The notes under the pieces are model-generated. The model made no database searches and was not told the DNA's origin. It was given only the letters and a program-made list of their open reading frames with translations. Source: Staphylococcus pettenkoferi (GTDB taxonomy: Bacteria; Bacillota; Bacilli; Staphylococcales; Staphylococcaceae). Taken from it: a DNA stretch of 64,000 bases. Location: positions 1 through 64,000 of the forward strand of contig NZ_PPRN01000001.1 of assembly GCF_002902685.1 (NCBI RefSeq), written 5' to 3'. This document shows, in pieces, positions 9,438 to 18,658 of the stretch. The translations under genes and the position numbers were made by a program. Position 1 is the stretch's first letter; each line of letters begins with the position of its first letter.

Positions 9438-10579
9438 TATAATTGCTCCAATATCTTCGTTTTATCCTTAAACTCTTGAACCTCTTGAGCAGGATCTGAA
9501 TCAATCGTAATACCAGCACCTACACCATAACGTGCTTGCTCATCCACATATTCCACCGTTCGAATCGGAACATTGAAGATACTTTGCCCGCTCGGTAACA
9601 TCAGGCCGAGCGTACCACAATAAATATAGCGTGGTATTTGTTCTAAATCGGCGATGTAACGCATCGTATTGAGCTTCGGTGCACTTGTGATCGAACCACA
9701 TGGGAAGAGCGCTTGAAAGATTGTGTTCAGCGAAGTCTCTGACGTCACTTCGCCTGTTACCATTGAGGTCATTTGATACACCGTTTCGTATGTCTCAATC
9801 GCAAATAAATGATGCACATCGACACTACCTGTTTGGGCAATACGCGCAATATCATTTCTTAACAAATCAACAATCATGACGTTCTCCGCTTGGTCTTTCT
9901 TCGATTGCGTGAGGTGTTGATAGTTCGCCTCATCTTCCGCTTCATCTGTAGCACGTGGCGCTGTCCCTTTCATCGGCTTACTTACAATGGTATTCGGCCG
10001 TCCCCCGAAGCTCCCTTTTTGGAAGAAGAGCTCTGGTGAGAAAGACGCAACTTGTACTTCATCAGTATCGAAGAGTGCCGCATAATTCCCATGCCCTTTC
10101 GCTAACAAGGCATAGTACAAATCTGCAATAGGTTGACGAATCGCATCAGTTAAACGGGTTGTATAGTTCACTTGATACGTATTTCCTTTGACAATCGCAT
10201 CTTGTACACGTTGAATATGGTCTTGCATCGTTTCGTCACTCAACTGAAATGTAAACTGCTGTTGAGGTTCGTGCGTTGCGGTCTCAAATTCTCCGTCGTA
10301 ATATTGAATGCTATCAAAGATGTAAGCAGCCGCGTAGACATAGTCTTCTGGTGGCGTCACCGTCGTCATCTCAGGATTAAATGCACGTGCTGATTCGTAA
10401 GGTAGATACAGTGCGACGTAATAGCCTCTCTTCTGCATATATTCAGCAAAGCGCACCACTTCTTGCACTTCCGAAAGTTGCACCGCGATACGTTTCGTCA
10501 CAAACTGTTCAAGCGACGCATGGTGCGTTTCAAAGTCATCTGAGTTCACGTAATAGCGGTAGTTAAATTGGATTTGCAT
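9437..10579 (-). CDS. pabB: Aminodeoxychorismate synthase component I
   Basis: Converts chorismate plus ammonia from PabA to aminodeoxychorismate. The 380 residues hold a chorismate-binding domain in the C-terminal two thirds, with KPMKGTAPR, MIVDLLRND and the late GAGITIDSDP motif. KPMKG with its lysine is typical of PabB-type rather than anthranilate synthase enzymes. It starts inside the 3' end of pabA (17-bp overlap) and ends overlapping the pabC start, a tightly coupled folate operon. Confidence 0.9.
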   Translation of the reverse strand: MQIQFNYRYYVNSDDFETHHASLEQFVTKRIAVQLSEVQEVVRFAEYMQKRGYYVALYLPYESARAFNPEMTTVTPPEDYVYAAAYIFDSIQYYDGEFETATHEPQQQFTFQLSDETMQDHIQRVQDAIVKGNTYQVNYTTRLTDAIRQPIADLYYALLAKGHGNYAALFDTDEVQVASFSPELFFQKGSFGGRPNTIVSKPMKGTAPRATDEAEDEANYQHLTQSKKDQAENVMIVDLLRNDIARIAQTGSVDVHHLFAIETYETVYQMTSMVTGEVTSETSLNTIFQALFPCGSITSAPKLNTMRYIADLEQIPRYIYCGTLGLMLPSGQSIFNVPIRTVEYVDEQARYGVGAGITIDSDPAQEVQEFKDKTKILEQL

Positions 10580-11150
10580 GACGTTCTCCTACCTTTTCTA
10601 AAAATAGCTGAATTTGTGCACGTCCATACTCACTCAAGATGGACTCAGGATGATATTGCACACCGTAAATCGGCAATGAATGATGCATCACACCCATTGG
10701 AATCCCATCCTCATTCGTCGCACACACTTTCAATGGTTCAGTTACATCGCCTGCCATCAACGAGTGATAACGCATCACGTGGAAGCCTTGACTTAAATGT
10801 TCAAATAGTCCTTCGTTATCATGCGTAATCGCTGTCGTGTGACCATGAACAGGACGGTCACTATGTATGATTTGACCACCATAGTAAGCAATCATGAATT
10901 GAAAGCCGAGACACACACCGAGAATGGGTATCTCTGTTTCATAACGATGAAAAATATCATAGAGCTGCGGATAATCTTCAGGTCGACCCGGCCCAGGTGA
11001 AATAATTAACCCCGTCGGATTGAGTGCCTCAAGTTGTTCGACATTCGCTTCAGTACTACTGATGACTTGTATTGACGCCCCTAACTGTTGTTGAATTAAA
11101 TCTACTAAATTATATGTAAATGAATCTTGATTATCGATCATGACCAGCAT
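10563..11150 (-). CDS. pabA: Aminodeoxychorismate synthase glutamine amidotransferase
   Basis: A class I glutamine amidotransferase (195 residues) that supplies ammonia to PabB. The catalytic triad is visible: the Cys in GVCLGFQ, and His and Glu in YHPES. The N-terminus MLVMIDNQDSFTYNL and the PGPGRPEDY oxyanion loop are family signatures. It is the first gene of the pab operon. In some bacteria the same subunit also serves anthranilate synthase; no trp genes are nearby. Confidence 0.9.
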   Translation of the reverse strand: MLVMIDNQDSFTYNLVDLIQQQLGASIQVISSTEANVEQLEALNPTGLIISPGPGRPEDYPQLYDIFHRYETEIPILGVCLGFQFMIAYYGGQIIHSDRPVHGHTTAITHDNEGLFEHLSQGFHVMRYHSLMAGDVTEPLKVCATNEDGIPMGVMHHSLPIYGVQYHPESILSEYGRAQIQLFLEKVGERHANPI

Positions 11151-11293
11151 ATATGCGCCTTCTTTCCATCCCCATAATTAATTCACTTACCTTTATTATC
11201 ACAAATCTGTCCTTGATTTTACAATACAAATATATTATTCTTGTGAACGAACATAGCGCAAATTAACGCCAATCAAACAATATGAATACTCAC

Positions 11294-11377
11294 AGAGGTT
11301 CCTAGCTTATAACCCTCTATAAAAAACTAGACCCGTGATGACACGTCTATCTTTTTTATAGAGATAGGCGTTTTTTT
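11294..11377 (+). promoter_or_regulatory. preQ1-I riboswitch with downstream terminator
   Basis: Stem AGAGG/CCTCT (11294-11298 with 11314-11318) is followed by the A-rich tail ATAAAAAACTA, whose CTA can pair back to the loop CTAG, giving the class I preQ1 pseudoknot. Just after it, ACGTCTATCT/AGATAGGCGT (11343-11371) forms a terminator with seven T's. The arrangement fits transcription attenuation of queCDE when preQ1 is present. Confidence 0.93.
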
Positions 11378-11422
11378 ATGAGGTCATAAGTGGGAACGCA
11401 AATTAAAGGAGCGACTTACGTA

Positions 11423-12094
11423 ATGACTGAACAAACTTTAGACAAAGAGAAAGCCATTGTCGTGTTTAGCGGTGGCCAAGATAGTACGACATGCCTGTTC
11501 TGGGCTAAGAAACATTTCGAACATGTCGAATTGGTCACTTTCCAATATGGACAACGTCACGACAAAGAAATTGAAGTAGCGGAAGCGATTGCGAAAGAAC
11601 AAGGGCTGAAACATCATGTGCTCGATATGTCCTTGTTATCACAACTCACACCTAACGCGCTTACGCAACACGATATGGACATTGAACAAGAAGGTGACGA
11701 GATGCCAAATACGTTCGTCCCTGCACGCAACCTGCTCTTCTTGTCCTTTGCAGGCGCCCTGGCTTATCAACTCAATGCGAAGAATATCATTACCGGCGTC
11801 TGCGAAACGGACTTCTCTGGCTATCCTGATTGCCGAGACAGCTTTATCAAATCAATGAATGTCACACTGAGCTTATCTATGGATAAAGATTTCGTTATTC
11901 ACACGCCGCTTATGTGGTTAGATAAAAAAGAAACATGGGCCTTAAGCGATGAGCTTGGTGTCTTAGACTATATCCGCCACAATACACTTACTTGTTACAA
12001 CGGTGTCATCGGAGAAGGATGTGGCACTTGCCCAGCTTGTCAACTTCGTGCACGTGGCTTAAATGCCTATCTTGAAGAAAAAGGAGAGAAATAA
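11423..12094 (+). CDS. queC: 7-cyano-7-deazaguanine synthase QueC
   Basis: ATP-dependent conversion of carboxydeazaguanine to preQ0 in queuosine synthesis. The N-terminal PP-loop [11 protein letters not shown] binds ATP, and the C-terminal cysteines in [16 protein letters not shown] hold zinc. I start it at the ATG at 11423, after AAAGGAG, giving 223 residues, the usual length; an upstream in-frame GTG at 11390 has no ribosome site. First gene of a three-gene operon under the preQ1 riboswitch; four bases separate its stop from the queD start region. Confidence 0.96.
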   Translation: MTEQTLDKEKAIVVFSGGQDSTTCLFWAKKHFEHVELVTFQYGQRHDKEIEVAEAIAKEQGLKHHVLDMSLLSQLTPNALTQHDMDIEQEGDEMPNTFVPARNLLFLSFAGALAYQLNAKNIITGVCETDFSGYPDCRDSFIKSMNVTLSLSMDKDFVIHTPLMWLDKKETWALSDELGVLDYIRHNTLTCYNGVIGEGCGTCPACQLRARGLNAYLEEKGEK

Positions 12095-12095
12095 G

Positions 12096-12521
12096 ATGTT
12101 CCAACAAATGTATCCTTCAATCAACCATAAATACTCATTTGAACTTAATAAAGACTTCAATTTCTCTGCAGCACACTATATTCCTAATGAAGATGCTGGC
12201 AAATGTATGCGAACACACGGACATACTTATTTCGTCAATTTAACCATCGTTGGAGATGAGTTGGATCACAACGGTTTTTTAGTTAATTTTAGCGAATTAA
12301 AGCAACTGGTACACGGTCAGTTCGATCACCATTTATTAAATGACCTGCCCGCATTTGAAGGTCAAAGTCCTTCTACTGAAATTGTGGCTCAAACGGTTTA
12401 CGAAATGGTTCAAGAACATCTCGACCAACGTGACAATCAACCGAAATGCGCGCAAGTATTCGTGCGAGAAACACCTACAAGTTACGTCCGTTATATCGCG
12501 AAGGAGTTTCGTCATGGCTAA
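12096..12521 (+). CDS. queD: 6-carboxytetrahydropterin synthase QueD
   Basis: Makes 6-carboxytetrahydropterin from dihydroneopterin triphosphate, an early step of preQ1 synthesis. The 141 residues show the zinc-binding histidines (FSAAHY; HGHTYFVNL) and the catalytic Cys in GKCMRTHGH. The ATG at 12096 follows AAGGAGAG at the queC end; a frame beginning at 12063 is only an upstream extension. Overlaps queE by 8 bp. Confidence 0.95.
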   Translation: MFQQMYPSINHKYSFELNKDFNFSAAHYIPNEDAGKCMRTHGHTYFVNLTIVGDELDHNGFLVNFSELKQLVHGQFDHHLLNDLPAFEGQSPSTEIVAQTVYEMVQEHLDQRDNQPKCAQVFVRETPTSYVRYIAKEFRHG

Positions 12522-13230
12522 GATTCCTGTATTAGAAATATTCGGCCCTACGATTCAAGGTGAAGGCAAAGTCATTGGGCGCAAGACGATGTTCGTCCGC
12601 ACTGCCGGGTGTGACTATCGCTGTGACTGGTGTGACTCTAGCTTTACGTGGGACGGCAGCGCTAAAGATGAGATTCGCATGATGACAGCTGATGAGGTCT
12701 ATGAAGAGTTAAAAGAGGTCGGTGGCGATTACTTTAACCACGTCACAATTAGTGGTGGCAACCCTGCTTTGATCAAAGCGATTCAAGATCTCGTCGACCT
12801 CTTTCAAGAGAAAGGCATTTACACTGCACTCGAAACTCAGGGCAGTAAGTATCAACCGTGGATGCGTCAAATCGATGACTTAACGATCAGTCCGAAACCA
12901 CCTAGTTCAATGATGAAACCAAACCTCCCACTACTGGATGAGGTCATCGAACAATGCGTACACGATACACTCAACTTAAAAGTCGTTATCTTTGAAGAAG
13001 CTGATTTCGACTTTGCGAAGATGATTCACCATCGTTATCCATCTATCCCGTTCTATTTACAAGTGGGCAATCCTTATCTTGAAGGCGAACACGTGGATAA
13101 TCATACTGACAAACTTCTCTTGCTATACGAAGATCTCGTCGACCGCGTTATGAAGAGTAGCGAGATGAATGACGTTTATGTTTTACCACAACTCCACACG
13201 CTGCTATGGAGTAATACGAAAGGTGTGTAA
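12514..13230 (+). CDS. queE: 7-carboxy-7-deazaguanine synthase QueE
   Basis: Radical SAM enzyme that contracts the pterin ring to carboxydeazaguanine. The cluster motif is seen as CDYRCDWCDSSF near residue 30, after the family N-terminus EIFGPTIQGEG. SAM-binding SGGNPAL follows. The ATG at 12514 has GAAGGAG eight bases upstream and yields 238 residues, the usual size; the long upstream extension in this frame is not translated. Last gene of the queCDE operon. QueF is not in the window. Confidence 0.95.
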   Translation: MAKIPVLEIFGPTIQGEGKVIGRKTMFVRTAGCDYRCDWCDSSFTWDGSAKDEIRMMTADEVYEELKEVGGDYFNHVTISGGNPALIKAIQDLVDLFQEKGIYTALETQGSKYQPWMRQIDDLTISPKPPSSMMKPNLPLLDEVIEQCVHDTLNLKVVIFEEADFDFAKMIHHRYPSIPFYLQVGNPYLEGEHVDNHTDKLLLLYEDLVDRVMKSSEMNDVYVLPQLHTLLWSNTKGV

Positions 13231-13346
13231 GAATTCCATCTTTGAAGCGCTAGTACAAGGCGCATGCTGTTAATTAATCACAGGGCTGAATGCTCGAATA
13301 GCTCATCATAGCCAAAATAAAAACAAAACAGTTCATTTTAACTAAT

Positions 13347-13390
13347 AAGGAGTGAGACGTGTCCGCAATACAGCTACCGTCTCACTCCTT
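13347..13390 (+). terminator. queCDE terminator
   Basis: A perfect 13-bp inverted repeat, AAGGAGTGAGACG and its complement, around an 18-base loop, about 115 bp after the queE stop. A short T-run follows. The spacer 13231-13502 otherwise holds only the promoter region of the next gene. Confidence 0.75.
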
Positions 13391-13502
13391 TCATGTTAGA
13401 ATAACGATACGATACTTAATGTAGCTTTAGACGTTTTCAAATGCTTAAAGCGACGTTAATTGATATAATGTTGCAATAAAGTCTTAAAGATAGGAGAACA
13501 CC

Positions 13503-14099
13503 ATGCTGATACCAATCATAGTCGACATAGTTGCAGTGTTCATCATCGTATTTGCTGATTTATATAGACAACACTACAAGAAATTAAGTTTCAATACGAT
13601 TATTATTTCGATGGCTGTGACTGGCTTAATCAACTTATTATTTATAAACAAATACAACTTTATCACTATAACGACAGTGGCTATGCTGTTAATATGGGCC
13701 GTACTTCAATTCTATGTTGATAGAAAGAATGGCCATGCGCTCATACATACACAACGCTTCATTGCAATCATCTTCGCGTTTGTCATGAGTTTATCTACGC
13801 TCCTTACTTACAAGATGAGTGAAGTGTCTTATTACATGTCGTTACCTTACTTAGCACCTGCTGTCTTTCTTATCGGCGGGATTGTTCTCTTCGTAAGTAC
13901 ATTTCAATATTCAGAGCGCAAGAAAGTGAAACCGATTCATCAACTTTCCTATCCAATGACTGTCGGCGAAATCATCATGGTTCTCTCCTTTGCGGTGATG
14001 ACCATCTTAACTCCTTTCTGGTATGTGCTACTCATTATCAACTTATTATTCTGCGCATTTATTGTATGGTCGAAATTATTTTTTTCTAAAAATGATTAA
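13503..14099 (+). CDS. Hypothetical multi-pass membrane protein
   Basis: A 198-residue protein with about six hydrophobic helices and short loops; loop lysines and arginines cluster around residues 20-27, 73-77 and 139-144. ATAGGAG precedes the ATG. I do not recognise the family. The next gene has its own sigma-B-type promoter whose -35 element overlaps this stop codon, so the two need not be co-expressed. Confidence 0.6.
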   Translation: MLIPIIVDIVAVFIIVFADLYRQHYKKLSFNTIIISMAVTGLINLLFINKYNFITITTVAMLLIWAVLQFYVDRKNGHALIHTQRFIAIIFAFVMSLSTLLTYKMSEVSYYMSLPYLAPAVFLIGGIVLFVSTFQYSERKKVKPIHQLSYPMTVGEIIMVLSFAVMTILTPFWYVLLIINLLFCAFIVWSKLFFSKND

Positions 14100-14119
14100 C
14101 CTTAAATCTTTATGGGTAT
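14094..14119 (+). promoter_or_regulatory. Sigma-B-type promoter for the GlsB-like gene
   Basis: GATTAA (14094-14099), a 14-base spacer, then GGGTAT (14114-14119), against the consensus GTTTAA-N12-15-GGGTAT. It is followed by AAGGAGG and the ATG at 14158. A sigma-A -10 TATAAT overlaps (14117-14122), so housekeeping transcription is possible too. Confidence 0.65.
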
Positions 14120-14157
14120 AATGTACCAGCACAACGTAGAAAAGGAGGTAACGAATT

Positions 14158-14430
14158 ATGTTAAGTTTCATTGTTATGTTAATCGTAGGTGGTATTATCG
14201 GTTGGCTAGCAGGTCTTATCGTAGGTAAAGATATTCCTGGTGGAATCATTGGTAATATCATCGCAGGTATTGTAGGTTCATTCTTAGGTCAATGGATCTT
14301 CGGTTTATTCGGCGCTGAAAACTTCGGCCCACATCCAGGTGGTGTCCACATTATTCCAGCGTTAATTGGTACTATCGTATTAGTATTAATTGTTTCATTT
14401 ATCGTTGGTAAATTACGCGGTAAAAAATAA
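14158..14430 (+). CDS. GlsB/YeaQ/YmgE family stress-response membrane protein
   Basis: Ninety residues, three hydrophobic segments rich in Gly and Ile, with the family pattern GGIIGWLAGLIVGKDIPGG and repeated IIGNIIAGIVGSFLG. Such transglycosylase-associated proteins are small stress-induced inner-membrane proteins of unknown mechanism. A strong AAAGGAGG ribosome site and a sigma-B-type promoter directly upstream fit general-stress expression. Single-gene unit. Confidence 0.85.
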   Translation: MLSFIVMLIVGGIIGWLAGLIVGKDIPGGIIGNIIAGIVGSFLGQWIFGLFGAENFGPHPGGVHIIPALIGTIVLVLIVSFIVGKLRGKK

Positions 14431-14472
14431 CAAACGATAATTAACCCTTGTTGTTACCATTTTTAGGGACAA

Positions 14473-14494
14473 TGATGACTTCGAATCGTCATCA
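14473..14494. other. Hairpin after the GlsB-like gene
   Basis: TGATGAC and GTCATCA enclose an eight-base loop, about 40 bp after the stop codon. No T-run follows directly, so it may be an RNA 3'-end structure rather than a classical terminator; a run of six T's occurs only at about 14559. Confidence 0.35.
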
Positions 14495-14575
14495 ACTAAT
14501 GAAATGTTAACTTCAAGGGAATGAGGGCTAGAGGGCTATATACATAGTGTTCTGGTCCTTTTTTATATACGAGGA

Positions 14576-14614
14576 CGCCCCTCTTTGCTGCAAATCAACA
14601 GTTTGAGAGGGGCG
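14576..14614 (-). terminator. Bidirectional terminator between converging genes
   Basis: CGCCCCTCT and AGAGGGGCG form a 9-bp GC-rich stem. T-rich runs flank both sides, so it can serve the GlsB-like gene on the plus strand and the glycosyltransferase at 14630 on the minus strand. Confidence 0.65.
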
Positions 14615-14629
14615 CCCTTTTATGTTCTA

Positions 14630-15676
14630 TTAAACATGGGAATTCTGTTTCTTCTCGGATGCTTCCACATCCTGAGTACGACTTTTACCATTCAACATCT
14701 CCTGTACCGCTTGCGCCTGCAAATCATCAGTATCTGGCTCGTTCAAATTGGAAGCCTGCACGATGTATTTCGGCCGCTTCTTCACCTCATAGTAAATCCG
14801 TCCGATATATTCACCTACAATACCGATTGAGATGAGTTGAATGCCGCCAATAAGTAATATCGCTGCGATCGTTGAGAAATAACCCGGCGTTTCAATGCCG
14901 TGAACCATAATACTAATCAGTATATAAATGATATACAGCAAACTTAAGCCGAAGACGATGAGACCGAGATAAATCATAGCGCGCAAAGGTTTATTATTAA
15001 AGGAAATCAAACCATCAATGCCGTAATTCAACAACTTACTAAAGGACCATTTCGACTCACCATCTTCGCGTTCGACGTTCTCGTACGTAAACACTTGGGT
15101 ATGGTAACCGATCCATGCGTAGAGGCCTTTAGAGAAACGATTCGTCTCGTCGAGTTGTGTTAGCGAAATCACTGCACGTTGACTCAATAAACGGAAATCA
15201 CCGACACCGTCCTCAAGACGAATATCTTCCACGAAACGGTTAATCATACGATAATACAATTTCGTCAGCCACTTACGCGATTTGTTCTCTCCACAACGAT
15301 TACGTTTCGCTATCACCTGATCATAGCCGTCCATATAACCTTGAATCATCTTCGGTATCAAATGAGGTGGATGCTGCAAATCTGCATCAATCATAATAAC
15401 TGCATCACAATCTGTACTGTGCTGATAACCTGCAATCATCGCAGATTCCTTACCGAAGTTGCGGCTAAACGAAATAAATTTCACGTGTGAATCTGTAGTC
15501 GCTGCCTCTTGAATATAACTGATGGTACTATCTTTACTCCCATCATCTATAAAAAGTAAGTCATAATCGTAATGTTGACGCAGACTATCTGTTTCTAATA
15601 TTTCTATCAGTTTTTTATACGTTTTTAATATGACTTCACCCTCGTTGTAACAAGGTATAATGACTCTTACTTTCAT
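14630..15676 (-). CDS. CsbB/GtrB-like membrane glycosyltransferase (GT2)
   Basis: A 348-residue GT2 enzyme: N-terminal catalytic domain (RVIIPCYNEGEVI, DDGSKDST, the DADLQHP metal site near residue 97) and two membrane helices at about 230-290, then a polar tail. Proteins of this type move a sugar from a UDP-sugar to undecaprenyl phosphate so that it can be flipped and added to wall or lipoteichoic acid polymers. The B. subtilis counterpart CsbB is a sigma-B gene, but I found no sigma-B consensus upstream here. The sugar cannot be deduced. Confidence 0.82.
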   Translation of the reverse strand: MKVRVIIPCYNEGEVILKTYKKLIEILETDSLRQHYDYDLLFIDDGSKDSTISYIQEAATTDSHVKFISFSRNFGKESAMIAGYQHSTDCDAVIMIDADLQHPPHLIPKMIQGYMDGYDQVIAKRNRCGENKSRKWLTKLYYRMINRFVEDIRLEDGVGDFRLLSQRAVISLTQLDETNRFSKGLYAWIGYHTQVFTYENVEREDGESKWSFSKLLNYGIDGLISFNNKPLRAMIYLGLIVFGLSLLYIIYILISIMVHGIETPGYFSTIAAILLIGGIQLISIGIVGEYIGRIYYEVKKRPKYIVQASNLNEPDTDDLQAQAVQEMLNGKSRTQDVEASEKKQNSHV

Positions 15677-15925
15677 CTATTTAACACCTTTCACCCGTGG
15701 TTATCATTACTTTACCAATTATAGAATTTCATTGACGACTCAAAAGTCACAGTTTTACAAAAACTTAAAGTTGAGTTAATAACCACGTTACATACCGATT
15801 TAATTATTGCAAAAATCAACTGATTTTAAAAGAAAAACTTATTAATAAGCAATATACTTTGTTTGTATGATAAGTTTACTGATGAAATGCTATCATCTAC
15901 ATAAACAGTACAAGTGCTACAAAAA
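15677..15925. other. Promoter region of the glycosyltransferase, nothing else seen
   Basis: AT-rich spacer between the GT2 gene and the aldo/keto reductase terminator. No open frame, repeat or recognisable operator was seen. Confidence 0.4.
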
Positions 15926-15963
15926 TTCCACCAAAACAGGTCTGATAAACCTATTTGGTGGAA
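15926..15963 (-). terminator. Aldo/keto reductase terminator
   Basis: TTCCACCAA and TTGGTGGAA pair around a 20-base loop, with five T's following on the minus strand, 28 bp after the stop codon. Confidence 0.7.
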
Positions 15964-15990
15964 TTATTTGCTTCAAATCATATTAAATTC

Positions 15991-16830
15991 TTATTTCAAC
16001 GTACCGATGCGGACCTCATCTGGATCTTTACCTTGTCGCGCACCTTGATCTAGACTATCAATTTCAGCGATATCAGTGAGTTCTAGGTTGAAATCAAGGA
16101 TATCGTAATTCTCACGGATACGTTCAGGTGTCTTAGATTTCGGTATGATGACACGGTTGTGCGCTAAATGCCAACGAAGTACGATTTGAGCTGGTGTCTT
16201 ATCGTAACGTTCTGCAATATTCACCACAGTTGGATGATCTAATAAGCCACGATTGCGCATTAATGGCATCCACGCCGTTACTGCTATGTCATGCTTATCG
16301 CAGAAATCTTGCGTCTCTTGTTGATTAAAGTATGGATGACACTCAATTTGGTTTACAGCTGGCGTTACATCCGTTTCCGCCATTAAACGTTCCAAATGAT
16401 GCGGCTTAAAGTTACATACACCGATCGCACGAATTTTACCATCATGATAAAGTTGCTCTAACGCTTTATAACTTTCAATAAACAGTTCGTCCGCTTCACA
16501 CGGCCAGTGAATGAGATACAAATCTAAATAATCCGTACCTAAATTCTGTAACGATTTCTCAAAGTAAGTTAACGTCTGCTCATACCCTTGGTAATCGTTC
16601 CACAATTTAGACGTGATAAAGAGGTCTTCGCGATCGACACCTGAGTGCTTAAGGGCGCGACCCAACGCTTGTTCATTTCCGTAAAAGTAAGCAGTATCGA
16701 AGGCGCGATAACCCGCTTCAATCGCAGTCTCTACTGCCGTCTCCATTTCCTCGTCAGTAATCTTATAAACGCCGAGACCAATCTTCGGCATTGGATAACC
16801 ATTGTTTAAGTAATAAGTATCTTGAACCAT
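15991..16830 (-). CDS. Aldo/keto reductase
   Basis: NADPH-dependent oxidoreductase of the AKR5/YvgN type, a TIM barrel acting on small aldehydes such as methylglyoxal or on ketones. Catalytic residues are visible: Asp45 and Tyr50 in FDTAYFYGNE, the Lys in ITSKLW and the His in LIHWPC; the cofactor motif IPKSKTPERIREN is near the C-terminus. I start at the ATG at 16830 after AGGAGAG (279 residues); a longer frame to 16857 runs over the ribosome site. Monocistronic with its own terminator. The substrate is not determined. Confidence 0.88.
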   Translation of the reverse strand: MVQDTYYLNNGYPMPKIGLGVYKITDEEMETAVETAIEAGYRAFDTAYFYGNEQALGRALKHSGVDREDLFITSKLWNDYQGYEQTLTYFEKSLQNLGTDYLDLYLIHWPCEADELFIESYKALEQLYHDGKIRAIGVCNFKPHHLERLMAETDVTPAVNQIECHPYFNQQETQDFCDKHDIAVTAWMPLMRNRGLLDHPTVVNIAERYDKTPAQIVLRWHLAHNRVIIPKSKTPERIRENYDILDFNLELTDIAEIDSLDQGARQGKDPDEVRIGTLK

Positions 16831-16957
16831 ACGCTCTCTCCTCACTTTCATTCTCAACTTAATTTTGCCATGTTCGGCTTGAGAATGACAAGAAAGTGCT
16901 CTTCGCTGTCTGTACAGGGGCTGATATCAAGTATGATCAAAGTCAGTGATGATCACT

Positions 16958-17110
16958 TTATTTTGGGGAATATTTATTTTCTACATGTTCTTTCATCTTC
17001 TGCAGTCTTTTTTGATACGCCAGCTCTGCTTTTAATTCTTCATTTTCCTGTCGAAGTTTCGCAAGTTCTTCTGATGTGTGCGCAGTATCTTTTCGTGAGT
17101 GATGCTTCAT
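16958..17110 (-). CDS. Fifty-residue protein resembling an IS3-type OrfA tail
   Basis: A short frame starting MKHHSRKDT and containing ELAKLRQENEELKAELAYQK, a leucine-zipper-like segment typical of the C-terminus of IS150/IS3-family OrfA proteins. GAGAGG lies about 11 bases before the ATG. No OrfB, DDE motif or terminal inverted repeat was found around it, so it is either a domesticated fragment with its own start or an unrelated small coiled-coil protein. Recognised by eye only. Confidence 0.5.
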   Translation of the reverse strand: MKHHSRKDTAHTSEELAKLRQENEELKAELAYQKRLQKMKEHVENKYSPK

Positions 17111-17189
17111 TGGTAAAAGACCTCTCTTTCTAAGATTTTGCCTCTGCAGTCCACCTTAACATTTCCATTTAATCTGACTCCACCTGCTG

Positions 17190-17230
17190 AAAAAAGCTCG
17201 AGTCAGAACGCTAATTCCAACTCGAGCCTT
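17190..17230 (-). terminator. mpfA terminator
   Basis: GCTCGAGT/ACTCGAGC stem around a 16-base loop, followed by six T's on the minus strand, 40 bp after the CNNM-protein stop codon. Confidence 0.75.
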
Positions 17231-17271
17231 GATCTACGTCATCGATTCAAACTTTCGACGCTTTCACCATT

Positions 17272-18618
17272 TTATTGATGGTCGTCCTCTTCTTCGTCTT
17301 CATCTGTATGACGTGTTTCGTTATATTCATATTTTAAAATAACATTGATGATTTGATGATTATCGATTTCTGAAATAATCCAACGATCAAATATTGTATC
17401 GACATAATCATTCTGTTGTAAGTTGGTGTTGTGTGCTTGTAACCAACCTCCAATCGTGTCGATATCCTCTGAATCTTCGAACTCGATGCCAAATTGATCT
17501 TGAATGTCATCTAGTAACACACGACCGTTGATTTGGAAGGTGTCGTCATTAATTTTAACAATATCGTTAACCTCGTCGTTATCGAACTCATCTCGAATTT
17601 CGCCGACAATCTCTTCCAAGATATCTTCCATCGTTAAGATACCAGCTGTACCGCCATACTCGTCAATGATGAGACTCATATGTACGTGCTCACGCTGCAT
17701 GCGAATCAATGCGTCGCTAATACGTGTCGTTTCAGAAATCATCGGGAGTTCGTGAATATAGTTGCTAATGCGAATCGCTTCACCAGAGGCATACTCTGTA
17801 AGAAATTCCTTAACGTTGATAAACCCTTTCACATGGTCTTTGTCGCCATCTTCTGTGATTGGATAACGTGTAAATTGGTGTTCTTTAATCGTTTCAAGCA
17901 ACTCTTCAACGTTGAAAGGTTCATTCAACGTCGTCACTTGTGTACGCGGAACCATAATATCTTTGGCGTGACGCTCATCAAATGAGAAGATATTCTGCAT
18001 ATATGCGAGCTCAGTTTGATTGATTTCGCCGCCATTATAACTATTATTAATGATAATCTTAATTTCTTCTTCTGACATCGCATCGTTGTCTGCATCTGGG
18101 TCTACACCCATGATTCGTATGATTAAGCGCGCAGAACCATTCATCAACCAGAGGAGCGGTTTCATAATCATGCCGAAGTAGTATAGTGGACGTGAGTAGA
18201 CGAGCGCGAGTTTCTCTGTGTGTTGAATCGCAATAGACTTCGGCGCAAGCTCACCCAGTACGACGTGCAAATAAGTCACTAAGATGAACGCGATGATAAA
18301 TGCAAGCGTCGTCTGCACAGGTTCAGGCATCGGGAAGAGGTTAAAGAGCGGACTGAGGATCTTCTTAAAAGTCGGTTCCCCTAGCCAACCTAATCCTAAA
18401 GATGTCACTGTAATACCAAGCTGACAAGCAGATAGGTAATAATCTAAATTGTGAATCATCTTACGAACGACTTTCGCACTGCCGTTACCTCCTGCTGCTA
18501 ATTGTTCAATTCGTGTAGATCTTACTTTCACTAGCGCAAACTCAGAACCTACAAAGACAGTAGTTAATGCAATTAACAGAATAAAAATAATTAAACTAAT
18601 TATGGTCGTTGTTTCCAA
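17272..18618 (-). CDS. mpfA: CNNM/CBS-domain protein (HlyC/CorC family, MpfA-like)
   Basis: A 448-residue membrane protein: N-terminal CNNM domain with three to four helices (about 1-150), a CBS pair (about 200-335; [32 protein letters not shown]) and a C-terminal CorC_HlyC domain. Homologues are linked to magnesium export; in S. aureus, MpfA protects against high magnesium. The old name hemolysin C is misleading. The start is a TTG six bases after AGGGG. A long structured leader lies upstream. Monocistronic. Confidence 0.88.
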   Translation of the reverse strand: METTTIISLIIFILLIALTTVFVGSEFALVKVRSTRIEQLAAGGNGSAKVVRKMIHNLDYYLSACQLGITVTSLGLGWLGEPTFKKILSPLFNLFPMPEPVQTTLAFIIAFILVTYLHVVLGELAPKSIAIQHTEKLALVYSRPLYYFGMIMKPLLWLMNGSARLIIRIMGVDPDADNDAMSEEEIKIIINNSYNGGEINQTELAYMQNIFSFDERHAKDIMVPRTQVTTLNEPFNVEELLETIKEHQFTRYPITEDGDKDHVKGFINVKEFLTEYASGEAIRISNYIHELPMISETTRISDALIRMQREHVHMSLIIDEYGGTAGILTMEDILEEIVGEIRDEFDNDEVNDIVKINDDTFQINGRVLLDDIQDQFGIEFEDSEDIDTIGGWLQAHNTNLQQNDYVDTIFDRWIISEIDNHQIINVILKYEYNETRHTDEDEEEDDHQ

Positions 18619-18658
18619 TTAATTCCCCTAATTTAGGGATTCACCTCCAAATTGATCA

